This document shows, piece by piece, positions 50,582-59,931 of a stretch of 64,000 nt of DNA; position 1 is the first letter of the stretch, and each line of letters begins with the position of its first letter. Source of the stretch: Treponema sp. (GTDB taxonomy: Bacteria; Spirochaetota; Spirochaetia; Treponematales; Treponemataceae); NCBI GenBank assembly GCA_024402665.1, contig JAKSTI010000004.1, positions 45,847-109,846 of the forward strand. The letters are read 5' to 3'. The notes beneath the pieces are model-generated. The model had not been told where the DNA came from, made no database searches, and was given only the letters and a program-made list of their open reading frames with translations. Both the position numbers and the translations under genes were made by a program.

Positions 50582-51550
50582 CTATTTTGCTGCTGCTTTA
50601 GTTTTTGATTTTGTTGTAACTTTTGTTGTAGCTTTTGGTGCTGCTAAAGGAGTTTTACCATCATCAAAGTTAACATCAATCTGATTAAATGGAATTTCAA
50701 TTTTTGCTTCATCAAAAACTTTTTTTATTCCAATGTAAACTGCATTTTTTGTATCAATGAAATTAACTGGCTCAAACCAAACTGCTAAAGTCATATGAAT
50801 TCCGCTGTCTCCAAATCCGTCGAACCATGCATTAGGTGCAGGATCAGCAAGAACTGTTGGACAAAGTGAAGGAACCTTTTTCAAAGTTTCAAGTGCCATT
50901 TCAAGATCAGTATCATAAGCAACATCTACAGAAACTGTAAGGCGGCGCATTTTATGGTAAGAGTTATTAATAAGATTACTGTTGATTACAGTTGAGTTTG
51001 GAATACGTACCATCTGGTTATCAAAAGTGTGAACTCTAATACTAAGAAGATTGATTGAATCAATAATACCTGTAACGCCATCAACAATGATTGTATCTCC
51101 AATTTTAAGGGCACCTTCTGTAATCACAAAAATACCGCTGATAATATTACTTACTGAAGTTTGTGCCGCAAAACCGATTGCAACTCCGGCAATTCCTGCA
51201 GCCCCCCAGATAGCCGAAAGTTCAATTCCAAAAAGTCCTAAAATATACATTGCAACAAGGAAGTAAAGCAGGTATTTAATAAGTTTCTGAATAATAAGCT
51301 GGCGCTGTAATGAAACTTTTTCTTCCGGAACTCTCTTTAATGCTCTGAGAATAATTTTATAAATAATCCATACTGCAAGAACAACGACGAGGGCTCCTAG
51401 AACTTTAAAAAGATTCCCCCATGTAAAATATCCTTTTATCCATGTGAACAAGCTTGAAGTCTGTTTTACAATCTGACCTCCTGCTTCCGAAATAGCGGAA
51501 CCAAAAGTTTCTGATGCAGGCTGTAATGTCTGTTCAATTGTTTCTTCCAT
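50582..51550 (-). CDS. mscS: MscS-type small-conductance mechanosensitive channel
   Basis: The 322-residue protein has an N-terminal helix pair and the pore-lining TM3 GAAGIAGVAIGFAAQTSVSN with the glycine/alanine ridge, followed by the MscS beta domain (IIVDGVTGIIDSINLLSIRV, then VRIPNSTVINSNLINNS) and the C-terminal cage. It would open on membrane tension during osmotic downshock. A lysine/alanine/threonine-rich tail (about 20 residues) extends beyond the usual end. AAGAGG precedes the ATG. Divergent from the AEC gene at 51681. Confidence 0.93.
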   Translation of the reverse strand: MEETIEQTLQPASETFGSAISEAGGQIVKQTSSLFTWIKGYFTWGNLFKVLGALVVVLAVWIIYKIILRALKRVPEEKVSLQRQLIIQKLIKYLLYFLVAMYILGLFGIELSAIWGAAGIAGVAIGFAAQTSVSNIISGIFVITEGALKIGDTIIVDGVTGIIDSINLLSIRVHTFDNQMVRIPNSTVINSNLINNSYHKMRRLTVSVDVAYDTDLEMALETLKKVPSLCPTVLADPAPNAWFDGFGDSGIHMTLAVWFEPVNFIDTKNAVYIGIKKVFDEAKIEIPFNQIDVNFDDGKTPLAAPKATTKVTTKSKTKAAAK

Positions 51551-51680
51551 AAATAATACCTCTTGGCATTATAATAACACATAATTTATTTTACAGTAAT
51601 GTATTTTTTACATATAATTATTGTTGAATTCTATATTTTTTTTTACTGCCAGATGCGGTGTATTTTCAGAGGAACAATTC

Positions 51681-52682
51681 ATGAATCTGCTTGATATATT
51701 TATTTTTTCTGTTAATGCCATAATGCCACTTATCCTTATAATTTTAATCGGATATTTTTTGAAGCAGAAAGGGTTTCTTACAAAAGAGTTTTTGAAAATA
51801 GGAAACAAACTGGTTTTCAGATTATGTCTTCCTGTTTTACTTTTCTGTAATATTGTGGAACTTGACAGTTTAAGTGGTATTCCATGGATGGCTGTTCTTT
51901 ACGTTCTGGTAATTATTTTTATTTTGATTGTGATTGGATTTATTATTGCAAAATTCACACCAGATCCAAATCAGAAGGGCGTAATGATGCAGTGTATTTT
52001 CAGATCAAACTTTGCCCTTATTGGAGTTCCTCTTGCAGAACTGATTGGAGGAAGTGCCGGAGTTACAGCCGCTGCAATCTTATCTGTAGTTACAATCCCG
52101 ATTTATAATATTGTTGCCGTAATTGTGCTTACCGTGTTTAAAGGCGGTGAAGCATCTGGTTCAATTAAAGCACAGTTAAAAAATATACTGAAGAATCCTT
52201 TGATTATTGGTGTTTTCTCTGGATTTGTAGTTTTGCTTTTGAAACTTTATGTAGCAGATTATCTTCCACAGCGTATCTTTTCTGATTTTAAGTTTGTAGG
52301 AACAACGCTTTCTTATATTTCCCGCTCAGCTACTCCTTTGTCATTGATTGTGCTTGGCGGTCAATTTGAATTCAGTAAGATTAAAGGTTTTAAAAAACAG
52401 CTGATTACCGGAACTTTGGGCAGAACTGTGATTGCTCCTTTAATAGGGATTGGCGTTGCAGTTGTCTTGAACAAGCTTGGTATTCTTTATTTTGAACCTG
52501 CTGTTTTTGCCGCTTTGATTGCTCTTTTTGCTACACCTGTGGCAGTTGCATCTGCTATAATGGCAGAAGAAATGCAGAACGACGGTCAACTTGCCGCTCA
52601 GCTTGTTGTCTGGACTTCTTTAATTTCTGTATTTACTTTGTTTATATTTATTTTTCTTTCCCGTCTTTTTGGCGTATTATAA
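51681..52682 (+). CDS. AEC family transporter
   Basis: The 333-residue carrier has ten predicted helices with the AEC opening NAIMPLILIILIGYFLKQKG, IFRSNFALIGVPLAELIGG and a C-terminal FATPVAVASAIMAEEMQNDG. The ATG at 51681 follows AGAGGAAC; the frame open to 51621 lacks a ribosome binding site. It probably exports an organic acid. It is followed after about 50 bases by the phosphodiesterase gene with its own ribosome binding site. Confidence 0.9.
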   Translation: MNLLDIFIFSVNAIMPLILIILIGYFLKQKGFLTKEFLKIGNKLVFRLCLPVLLFCNIVELDSLSGIPWMAVLYVLVIIFILIVIGFIIAKFTPDPNQKGVMMQCIFRSNFALIGVPLAELIGGSAGVTAAAILSVVTIPIYNIVAVIVLTVFKGGEASGSIKAQLKNILKNPLIIGVFSGFVVLLLKLYVADYLPQRIFSDFKFVGTTLSYISRSATPLSLIVLGGQFEFSKIKGFKKQLITGTLGRTVIAPLIGIGVAVVLNKLGILYFEPAVFAALIALFATPVAVASAIMAEEMQNDGQLAAQLVVWTSLISVFTLFIFIFLSRLFGVL

Positions 52683-52733
52683 TAGAAGAAAACAGATAAA
52701 TTTTAGGTTAAAACATATCATTTGGAGGATTTT

Positions 52734-53282
52734 ATGAAATGGTTAATTGCTTCTGATATTCATGGTTCGGAATTTTATTGTAAACAGCTGCTGGCTTCTT
52801 TTGATTCAGAAAATGCAGACAGAATGCTTTTGCTTGGAGATTTACTTTATCACGGGCCAAGAAACGATTTGCCAAAAGATTATAATCCTAAAAGTGTGAT
52901 TGCTCTTTTAAATGAACGTAAAAATCAGCTTATGTGTGTTCGTGGGAATTGTGAGGCTGAAGTTGATCAAATGGTTCTGGAATTTCCTGTGATGGCAGAT
53001 TACGCACTGATTGATCTTGGAAACGGCAAAAATGTGATTTTTGCAACTCACGGGCATATTTTTAATGAAAGCAATGTGCCTCCTCATCAGAAGGGTGATA
53101 TTTTACTTCACGGACACACTCATGTTCCAAAATGCGTTGAACATGAAGATTACGTTTATATGAATCCAGGATCGACTTCCATTCCAAAAGAAAACAGCCA
53201 TCACGGCTACATGATTTTTGAAAACGGTCTTTTTCTCTGGAAAGACTTCGACGGAAATGTAATCAAAGAATATAAATACTGA
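52734..53282 (+). CDS. yfcE: YfcE family phosphodiesterase
   Basis: The 182-residue calcineurin-like metallophosphoesterase has all metal-binding motifs: SDIHGSEF, LLGDLLYHGPRNDLP, VRGNCE, ATHGH and HGHTH. GPRN is typical of YfcE. It hydrolyses phosphodiesters in vitro; the natural substrate is unknown. The ATG at 52734 follows GGAGG by 5 bases. A repeat B copy begins directly after the stop. Confidence 0.9.
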   Translation: MKWLIASDIHGSEFYCKQLLASFDSENADRMLLLGDLLYHGPRNDLPKDYNPKSVIALLNERKNQLMCVRGNCEAEVDQMVLEFPVMADYALIDLGNGKNVIFATHGHIFNESNVPPHQKGDILLHGHTHVPKCVEHEDYVYMNPGSTSIPKENSHHGYMIFENGLFLWKDFDGNVIKEYKY

Positions 53283-53284
53283 TA

Positions 53285-53416
53285 TGCCGGGGCTCATTGC
53301 CGCCCCTTCCCCCCCGCTATAGTGGTTGAAGCTGCACTGCAGCTTCGGATTGGGGTAGGATTGGGGTAGGATTAGAGGGGTCTGTCCCCTATGAAATTTT
53401 GTTCCCTCTGTCCCCT
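53285..53416. repeat. repeat B copy 3 (reverse) with REP15 and a half REP15
   Basis: The region 53285-53351 is repeat B in reverse orientation, with changes in the G-rich part. It is followed by a tandem GGATTGGGGTA unit, a perfect REP15 (53376-53390) with the ATGAAATT tail, and a half copy (CTCTGTCCCCT near 53405-53415). The repeat starts 2 bases after the yfcE stop codon. Confidence 0.8.
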
Positions 53417-53445
53417 CGCAATAAAAAACAGTAAAATGAGGTTGT

Positions 53446-54015
53446 ATGAAAATAAAATTGCTTTTTGAATTGTACTGGTCCTTTTTTAAGATTGGAGGGC
53501 TGACTTTTGGTGGCGGACTTACAATGCTTCCTATGCTGGAGCATGAACTTGTTGGTAAACGCCAATGGATTTCCGAAGAAGAATTACTCGACTGTTATGC
53601 AATCGGTCAGTGTACTCCTGGGATTATTGCTGTAAATACTGCAACTTTTGTTGGCTTTAAAAAAGCTGGTGTTCCAGGTGGTATTTTTGCAACTTTAGGA
53701 ATGATTTCTCCTTCAGTTTTGATTATCACAATTGTTGCAAACTTCCTTCGTTTCTTTATGGATAATGAAATCTTTATTCACGCAATGATGGGTGTTCGCG
53801 GTGTTGTTTGTGCCCTTCTTATGAATACAGTAATTAATCTTGGTAAAAAAAGCCTGAAATCAATAATTGCATGGATTATCGCTATTGCAATCTTTGTTCT
53901 TGCAATTCTAACTAAGCTTCCAACAATTATTCTTGTATTAATGGCAGCTACTACAGGTGTTATTATTAATGCAATTAAGTCTAAAAAAGAAAAGGAGGCT
54001 GTTGAAAATGAGTAG
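53446..54015 (+). CDS. chromate transporter family protein, first half
   Basis: The 189-residue protein is one CHR domain: FKIGGLTFGGGLTMLPMLEH, CYAIGQCTPGIIAVNTATFV and GFKKAGVPGGIFATLG. In many bacteria two such half-size proteins encoded side by side work together in place of one long ChrA. The family exports chromate in exchange for sulfate in some species, but the natural role in anaerobes is unclear. The last 8 bases overlap the second half gene. Confidence 0.88.
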   Translation: MKIKLLFELYWSFFKIGGLTFGGGLTMLPMLEHELVGKRQWISEEELLDCYAIGQCTPGIIAVNTATFVGFKKAGVPGGIFATLGMISPSVLIITIVANFLRFFMDNEIFIHAMMGVRGVVCALLMNTVINLGKKSLKSIIAWIIAIAIFVLAILTKLPTIILVLMAATTGVIINAIKSKKEKEAVENE

Positions 54016-54583
54016 TCTTGTTCTTACCGGTCTTGTTTTCTGGGAATTCTTTAAGATTGGACTTTTTGCAGTAGGCGGCGGTCCTGCTACTTTGCCATAT
54101 TTGATGGAACTTTCTGATAAATTCAACTGGTTCACAATGGAAGAACTTACAAATATGATTGCCGTAAGTGAATCTACACCAGGTCCTCTGGGAATTAACA
54201 TGGCAACTTATGTTGGATATCAGACTCTTGGAATTTGGGGTGGCGTTGTTGCAACATTAGGACTTGTTACACCAAGTTTAATCATCATTTGTCTGATTGC
54301 GGCTTTCTTTAATAAATTCAATTCAAATAAGATTGTTCAGTCAGCTTTTTCTGCAATCCGCCCGGCAGTTACTGCTATAATTGCAGTTTCTGTTTTAGGA
54401 ATCTGCCGTGTAACACTTTTTACAGCATTTGATCTTTCTGCAGGTTTGATTCAACCTTTGTGGCACATCATAATTTTTGCAGTTGTGATTCTTGGACTTT
54501 TGCAGTTTAAGAAACTTAAGAAAATCCATCCATTCCTCTGGTTCGTAGTTGGAGCCATTGTGGGAATCGTATTTAAATTCTAG
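54008..54583 (+). CDS. chromate transporter family protein, second half
   Basis: The 191-residue CHR domain protein has FKIGLFAVGGGPATLPYLME, AVSESTPGPLGINMATYVGY and TLGIWGGVVATLGLV. The ATG at 54008 follows AAGGAGG inside the previous gene, and the ATGAGTAG overlap implies coupled translation. With the previous protein it should form an antiparallel pair. Confidence 0.88.
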   Translation: MSSLVLTGLVFWEFFKIGLFAVGGGPATLPYLMELSDKFNWFTMEELTNMIAVSESTPGPLGINMATYVGYQTLGIWGGVVATLGLVTPSLIIICLIAAFFNKFNSNKIVQSAFSAIRPAVTAIIAVSVLGICRVTLFTAFDLSAGLIQPLWHIIIFAVVILGLLQFKKLKKIHPFLWFVVGAIVGIVFKF

Positions 54584-54601
54584 TTTTCAGGAGAAACGTA
54601 T

Positions 54602-56077
54602 ATGTCAAAAAAAGTAAAAGAATACATCAAAGGTGCTAATCCTTATATGCCATTGTGGGAACATGTTCCAGACGGCGAACCTCGTGTTTTTGAATACAAT
54701 GGTGAAAAGCGTGTTTACATTTATGGTTCTCACGATATGCTTAAAACTCAGTATTGTGGAACTGATCAGGTTGTATGGTCGGCTCCTGTTGATGATTTAA
54801 CTAACTGGACTTATCACGGTGTTTGTTATGAAGCAACAGATGGCAGTATTCTTTATGCTCCAGATGTTGTTCAGAAAGGTGATACTTTCTATCTTTATGC
54901 GGCTGAACAAAAAGGTTCTGTTGTAATGGTAGCGTCAAGTAAAAATCCAGCTGGTCCTTTTACTAATCCTGTAAAAACTGAATTGGGATTTGATCCTGGA
55001 ATTCTTGTTGATGATGATGGTCGCGTTTATGCTTACTGGGGATTCTGCCGCTGTTATTGTGCTGAATTAAATGATGATATGGCTACAATCAAAGAAGGAA
55101 CTTTCCACTCAGATCCTTTATCTCACTGTAAAAATATTTTTGTAGATAAACTTGATGGTGCAGAAGGAACAGATTATTTCTTTGAAGCCTCTTCTCCTCG
55201 TAAGGTAATGGGAAAATACGTTTATATTTATTCAAAACGTTATGATGTTCCTGTTGCAGAACAAGGAACTTCTGCAGGATGTAACGGTTATCTTTCTTAT
55301 AAGGTAAGTGATAATCCGCTGGAAGGATTCAAAGATGGAGGCGACATCAGTTTTAATGGTGGAGAAATTCTCTATCTTGATGAAAAAAATCCAGAACAGG
55401 GAACAATGACTTATCGCTGGGGAAATAACCATGGTAGTATAATGCAGGTAGAAGGTCAGTGGTATATTTTCTATCACCGTCAGACTGGTACAGACGAATT
55501 TTCTCGTCAGGCTATGCTTGAACCTGTTGATGTTGCAATGGATAAAAACGGAAAGATTTTTATTGGTGATATTACATACGAAAACGGAGAACCAGTAAAA
55601 TCTGTTCCAGTAGAAATGACATCTCAGGGACCTCATGTTAATGGTCTTGATGCTTATAAGTGGATTTCTGCAGGATATGCCTGTCATCTTTTTGGTGGAG
55701 CAAGCGGCGGTGCAAATGGAGGGGCAGGCGGTGCTTACATCAAGGCTGTTTATGAACAGACAGATGATGTTACTGCTCCTGTTGTTGGTATTACAAGTGG
55801 ACTCACTGCTGGTTTCCGTTATCTTCAGTTTGGAAATACTTCACCAAAAACTGTTTCTGTTCAGATTAATGCTCTTGAAGATATTTGTGTAAATGTCAGA
55901 GTTGATGGGTACAAAGGAAAATGTATTGCAAGTTTTAATATGAACAAAGGTGACAAGGAAGCAGACGTTGCACTTTCATCTGCCGTTGTTGGAAAGCATG
56001 CCGTTTATTTTGAATTCCTTGGAAAAACTTCTGGCAGTTCATCTATTGCTGAATTCTTAAGATTTACATTTGATTAA
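54602..56077 (+). CDS. GH43 family glycosidase with C-terminal carbohydrate-binding domain
   Basis: The 491-residue enzyme has a five-bladed GH43 propeller: YIYGSHDMLK, DPGILVDDDGRVYAYWGF (pKa-modulating aspartate) and FFEASSPRKVMGKYVYIYSK (general acid glutamate). Residues of about 360-490 form a beta-rich domain like CBM6 (AGGAYIKAVYEQTDD; FRYLQFG). GH43 enzymes remove arabinose or xylose from plant polymers or oligosaccharides. No signal peptide is present, so it likely acts inside the cell on imported sugars, together with the GH51 at 17261 and GH43 at 59010. It follows the chromate genes by 18 bases. Confidence 0.9.
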   Translation: MSKKVKEYIKGANPYMPLWEHVPDGEPRVFEYNGEKRVYIYGSHDMLKTQYCGTDQVVWSAPVDDLTNWTYHGVCYEATDGSILYAPDVVQKGDTFYLYAAEQKGSVVMVASSKNPAGPFTNPVKTELGFDPGILVDDDGRVYAYWGFCRCYCAELNDDMATIKEGTFHSDPLSHCKNIFVDKLDGAEGTDYFFEASSPRKVMGKYVYIYSKRYDVPVAEQGTSAGCNGYLSYKVSDNPLEGFKDGGDISFNGGEILYLDEKNPEQGTMTYRWGNNHGSIMQVEGQWYIFYHRQTGTDEFSRQAMLEPVDVAMDKNGKIFIGDITYENGEPVKSVPVEMTSQGPHVNGLDAYKWISAGYACHLFGGASGGANGGAGGAYIKAVYEQTDDVTAPVVGITSGLTAGFRYLQFGNTSPKTVSVQINALEDICVNVRVDGYKGKCIASFNMNKGDKEADVALSSAVVGKHAVYFEFLGKTSGSSSIAEFLRFTFD

Positions 56078-56082
56078 TTTTA

Positions 56083-57717
56083 ATGAAGATTATCTGTACG
56101 ACTTTATTAATAGAAAAATCTCCTCAGGCTTTACCTTTAGGTGCGGCTTGTATTGCTTCTGCAATTAAACATGATCCGTTAACTAAAGACATTTGTACTA
56201 CCGAACTTGAAGTTTTTTCTATGGAAGACAGGGATTATGTGTCCCTGAAAAATGAAGAAGACAGAATAAAATTTATAAGTAACCGTTTGCTGGCAAAAAA
56301 TCCACAGGTTGTTGCTTTTTCAATTTTTGTGTGGAACAGAATTGTTCTTGAAAAAGTTGCGGCAGTTCTTAAAACAAAAGGAATTTTTTGTATTGCCGGC
56401 GGACCTGAAGTAACTGCCCATCCAGAAAGTTTTGATGTGTTTGATGCATTAAGTTGTGGTGAAGGTGAGGGGTCTGTCCCCTCTATTATTTATGATATCA
56501 GCAAGGGAAACTTGAAATCTGGCGAAAAACGGGTTCTTCCTTCTGGGGTATGTCAGAATCTTTCATTCTCTCCTTATCTTGACGGCACATTGGACCCATC
56601 TGAATATGAAGGAGCGCTTTGGGAACTTGCCAGAGGGTGTCCTTTTAAGTGTTCTTATTGTTATGAATCAAAAGGGCAGAAAACTGTCCGCCAGATTCCA
56701 ATGGAACGAATTCAGAAGGAACTTGATTTATTTGCAAAAAAGAAAATCCCTCAGGTTTTTGTTCTGGATCCAACTTATAATGCCGGTAAAAAACGTGCCA
56801 TTGAGCTGCTGAACCTTATTGCAAAAAAGACACCGGGTACTTTCTATTATTTTGAAGCCCGTGCAGAATTTATTGACCGTGAACTGGCCCATGCTTTTAC
56901 AAAAATTCCATGTGCTCTTCAAATTGGTTTACAAAGTGCAGATGAAAATGTTTTGAAACTTGTAAACAGACCATTTAATAAAAAACAGTTTGCCAGAAAC
57001 ATTGGTTTTCTGAATGATGAAGGTGTTATTTTTGGACTTGATTTAATTTATGGCTTGCCAGGTGAATCTTTGCGGGGCTTTAAAGACGGCATTGATTTTG
57101 CAATCTCCCTTTATCCAAATAATCTTGAAACATTCTGTCTTTCTGTTCTTCCTGGAACCGACCTTTTTGATAAGGCAAAGGAGCTTCATCTTACTTACGA
57201 AACAACACCTCCTTATCATGTTCTTTATACAGATAAATTTTCAAAAGAGGATCTGGCTCAGGCAGAGAAACTTTCAAAAGCCTGTTCGTTTTTCTATAAT
57301 GAAGGGCGGGCTGTTCCATGGTTCAATACAATCTGCCGCAGTTTAAAATTGAGACCCGCCCAGTTTTTTGCAGCCTTTGCAGATTATATGGAAAGTCATA
57401 AAAATCTGATTGAAAGTGAAACTGTTTGCAGCAATCATTTTGAAATTGAAAAAATTCAGATTGATTTTGTAACACAGCAGTTTAATCAGAAAAATAAAAA
57501 AAATCATATAAAGGCCGCCACAGATTTAATCCGCTTTAATGGTGCTTTGTCACGAACTCAGGATACAGGAAAAGGCGAAGCTGTAAAATTGTCTTATAAC
57601 TCAGAATATCTGGCATCTCAATACGCAACAGATCTGGATTTCTTTGTTACAAATATAAAATGTTCTCCATGTACAATCAAAACTTTTAAAAATGGAAGTT
57701 TTGCAGACTGGAAATAA
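56083..57717 (+). CDS. B12-binding radical SAM protein, with an in-frame REP15
   Basis: The 544-residue protein has an N-terminal cobalamin-binding-like domain (residues 1-140), then a radical SAM domain with CPFKCSYC (about residues 187-194, binding a [4Fe-4S] cluster), and a C-terminal domain of the DUF4080 type. No target can be assigned; relatives methylate or rearrange unactivated carbons. There is no clear ribosome binding site; it starts 6 bases after the GH43 stop. A perfect REP15 (56468-56482) encodes E-G-S-V-P at residues 129-133, at the C(G)EGE loop ending the B12 domain, a position where relatives usually have GEGE followed by variable residues and a proline. Confidence 0.85.
   Translation: MKIICTTLLIEKSPQALPLGAACIASAIKHDPLTKDICTTELEVFSMEDRDYVSLKNEEDRIKFISNRLLAKNPQVVAFSIFVWNRIVLEKVAAVLKTKGIFCIAGGPEVTAHPESFDVFDALSCGEGEGSVPSIIYDISKGNLKSGEKRVLPSGVCQNLSFSPYLDGTLDPSEYEGALWELARGCPFKCSYCYESKGQKTVRQIPMERIQKELDLFAKKKIPQVFVLDPTYNAGKKRAIELLNLIAKKTPGTFYYFEARAEFIDRELAHAFTKIPCALQIGLQSADENVLKLVNRPFNKKQFARNIGFLNDEGVIFGLDLIYGLPGESLRGFKDGIDFAISLYPNNLETFCLSVLPGTDLFDKAKELHLTYETTPPYHVLYTDKFSKEDLAQAEKLSKACSFFYNEGRAVPWFNTICRSLKLRPAQFFAAFADYMESHKNLIESETVCSNHFEIEKIQIDFVTQQFNQKNKKNHIKAATDLIRFNGALSRTQDTGKGEAVKLSYNSEYLASQYATDLDFFVTNIKCSPCTIKTFKNGSFADWK
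56468..56482 (+). repeat. REP15 copy inside the radical SAM gene
   Basis: AGGGGTCTGTCCCCT is read GAG GGG TCT GTC CCC, the same frame and peptide as in the esterase gene at 14349-14363. Confidence 0.85.
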
Positions 57718-57731
57718 AAAAAGGAGGGGTT

Positions 57732-58940
57732 ATGAAAACCGCAAAAAAAATATTGAAAATTGCAGGAATCTCACTGGGAGCATTAATTGCTCTTGCTGTA
57801 ATTGTGATTTGTTGTATCTGGTCAAAAGAAATCTCTAATTTAATGAGTTTCAAACAGATTAAGGAAAGAAATGATGGTCATCTTGATGGCGCAGTTTATC
57901 AGATGAACGTAAAGGGCGACTACTATCTTGATGATTTTATTGCTCAGGGTGGTGCAAAAAACGACACAGAATTACTTGCTTTTATATCTGGCAAATTGAC
58001 TAAAGGACTTGTAAAAATGGAAATCCCTGAAAGTACAATTAACTGCAGTTCTTTTACAGCTTCTACTAAAGACGGAAAAAGAGTTTTTGGCCGCAATTAT
58101 GACTTTGTAAAAACAAATACTTGTATCGTAATCACAAAAGCAAATAAAAATCGTCATGCATCAATTTCTACAGTAGATCTTGAGTTCCTTGGTATTAGAG
58201 GAGATCTTGGTGTTCAGGGATTTACTGACAAACTTTTGTGTCTTGCAGCTCCTTATGCTCCACTTGATGGAATTAATGATGCTGGTCTTGCCTGTGGAAT
58301 TTATATGTCGTATCAGGGTGGCGATGTTGTGGTTCCTACAAATCAGAATACAGATAAACCAGATTTTACATCTACAACAATGCTCAGAATGTTCCTTGAT
58401 AAAGCCACAACTGTTGAAGAAGCTGTTGCAATTGCACAAAGTTACGATATGCATGATTCTGCCAGCACATCATTCCACTATATGGTAGCAGATGCTTCTG
58501 GTAAAAGTGCAATTCTTGAATGGGTAGCTGAAACTAGAATTACAGATACAGATGGTTCAAAAAGAAAACTGATTGTTACTTATAATGATAAAGATGAAAA
58601 ACTTGGTGGAACAGAAGCTGCATCAGATTTTCAGTGGATTACAAATTTCATTATTGAACCAGGATACTACGATGATGATCCAGAAGGATGGTCTATTCCA
58701 GGATTAGATCGTTATGAAATGATGGAAGAAGAACTTGTAAAAAGAAATGGTGTAGTTCAGGATGTGGATGATGCAATGTCTATTCTTCAGAAAGTTGGAC
58801 AGCGCAAAATCAAGAAAAATCCGTCAGACCCATGGATTACAGTTCACAGTGTTATTTATAATCTTACAGATAAAACTGCAACATGGGTTCCTAATGAATG
58901 TTTCTATAAAGAACCTTTTGTTTATGAATTGAAAGATTAA
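57732..58940 (+). CDS. membrane-anchored Ntn hydrolase (acyl-CoA:6-APA acyltransferase / choloylglycine hydrolase-like)
   Basis: The 402-residue protein has an N-terminal membrane anchor (residues 8-30) and an Ntn-type hydrolase domain starting NCSSFTASTKDGKRVFGRNYDF. C105 is the predicted nucleophile, exposed if the chain is cut before it. Further family marks are DGINDAGLACGIYM and the asparagine/arginine later in the domain. Relatives cleave linear amides such as penicillin V, conjugated bile salts or N-acyl amino acids. The domain would face the outside of the membrane. It follows the radical SAM gene by 14 bases with AGGAGGGG ahead of the ATG. Confidence 0.82.
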   Translation: MKTAKKILKIAGISLGALIALAVIVICCIWSKEISNLMSFKQIKERNDGHLDGAVYQMNVKGDYYLDDFIAQGGAKNDTELLAFISGKLTKGLVKMEIPESTINCSSFTASTKDGKRVFGRNYDFVKTNTCIVITKANKNRHASISTVDLEFLGIRGDLGVQGFTDKLLCLAAPYAPLDGINDAGLACGIYMSYQGGDVVVPTNQNTDKPDFTSTTMLRMFLDKATTVEEAVAIAQSYDMHDSASTSFHYMVADASGKSAILEWVAETRITDTDGSKRKLIVTYNDKDEKLGGTEAASDFQWITNFIIEPGYYDDDPEGWSIPGLDRYEMMEEELVKRNGVVQDVDDAMSILQKVGQRKIKKNPSDPWITVHSVIYNLTDKTATWVPNECFYKEPFVYELKD

Positions 58941-59009
58941 TTATCATCTTCAAGAAATTTTTTATAACTTAAATCGATTGCAAAGATATTTTTAAAGGAG
59001 AATATATAA

Positions 59010-59930
59010 ATGGAAGAAAATTTTGGAACAAATCCTATTATTAAGGATATTTATACTGCAGACCCAGCTCCAATGGTTTATGGTGACACACTTTATTTGT
59101 ACACAACTCATGATGAAAATGAATTGATTAATGATTTTTATACAATGAATGACTGGCGCTGTTATTCAACAAAAGATATGGTTCACTGGACTGATCACGG
59201 AAAAGTTTTTGATATTAAGGATATTGAATGGGCAGAAGATCGTGCATGGGCTCCTCAGTGTATTGAACGTAACGGAAAGTTTTATTTGTATTGTCCTGTT
59301 CATAAGCGCAACGGTGGAGTTTGTATTGCAGTTGGTATAGCAGATAAACCAGAAGGTCCATTTAAAGATCTGGGACATCCACTTGTAGAAGAAGGGGCAG
59401 GGGACTGGAACGATATTGATCCTACTGTTTTTATTGATGATGATGGTCAGGCTTATTTGTATTTTGGAAACCCAGAACTTCGTTATGTAAAATTAAATGA
59501 AGATATGATTTCTTACAGCGGAAAAGTTGAACGTATTCCTATGACTGTGGAATCTTTTGCAAAAGGTGGACACAATACTGGTACAAGTTATGGTGAAGGT
59601 CCATGGTTCTACAAAAGAAATGGCATTTATTATATGGTTTACGCTGCTTTTGCTGAAGGGGAACATCGCAATGAACATTTTGCATATTCAACTTCAACAG
59701 GACCAACAGGACCTTGGGTATACGGTGGTGTTTTGATGGAAGAAGGTCCATGTTTTACAAATCACCCTGGAATCTGCGATTTCAAAGGCCATTCATATTT
59801 GTTCTATCACACAGATGAACTTCCAGGTGGCAGTCTGTTCCATCGTTCAGTTTGTGTAGCAGAATTCAAGTACAACAAAGACGGTTCTATTGATACTGTT
59901 GAAAAGTGTAAAGGAGTGCGTGGTATTTAA
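59010..59930 (+). CDS. GH43 family glycosidase (arabinosidase/xylosidase)
   Basis: The 306-residue single-domain GH43 enzyme shows the three catalytic acids: the base in IYTADPAPMVYGD, the pKa modulator in WNDIDPTVFIDDDGQAYLYF and the acid in YGEGPWFYKRNG. No signal peptide is present. It would remove arabinofuranose or xylose units from oligosaccharides in the cytoplasm. It has AAAGGAG before the ATG and a gap of 69 bases from the Ntn hydrolase. Convergent with the PQ-loop fusion gene with only 1 base between the stops. Confidence 0.92.
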   Translation: MEENFGTNPIIKDIYTADPAPMVYGDTLYLYTTHDENELINDFYTMNDWRCYSTKDMVHWTDHGKVFDIKDIEWAEDRAWAPQCIERNGKFYLYCPVHKRNGGVCIAVGIADKPEGPFKDLGHPLVEEGAGDWNDIDPTVFIDDDGQAYLYFGNPELRYVKLNEDMISYSGKVERIPMTVESFAKGGHNTGTSYGEGPWFYKRNGIYYMVYAAFAEGEHRNEHFAYSTSTGPTGPWVYGGVLMEEGPCFTNHPGICDFKGHSYLFYHTDELPGGSLFHRSVCVAEFKYNKDGSIDTVEKCKGVRGI

Positions 59931-59931
59931 T

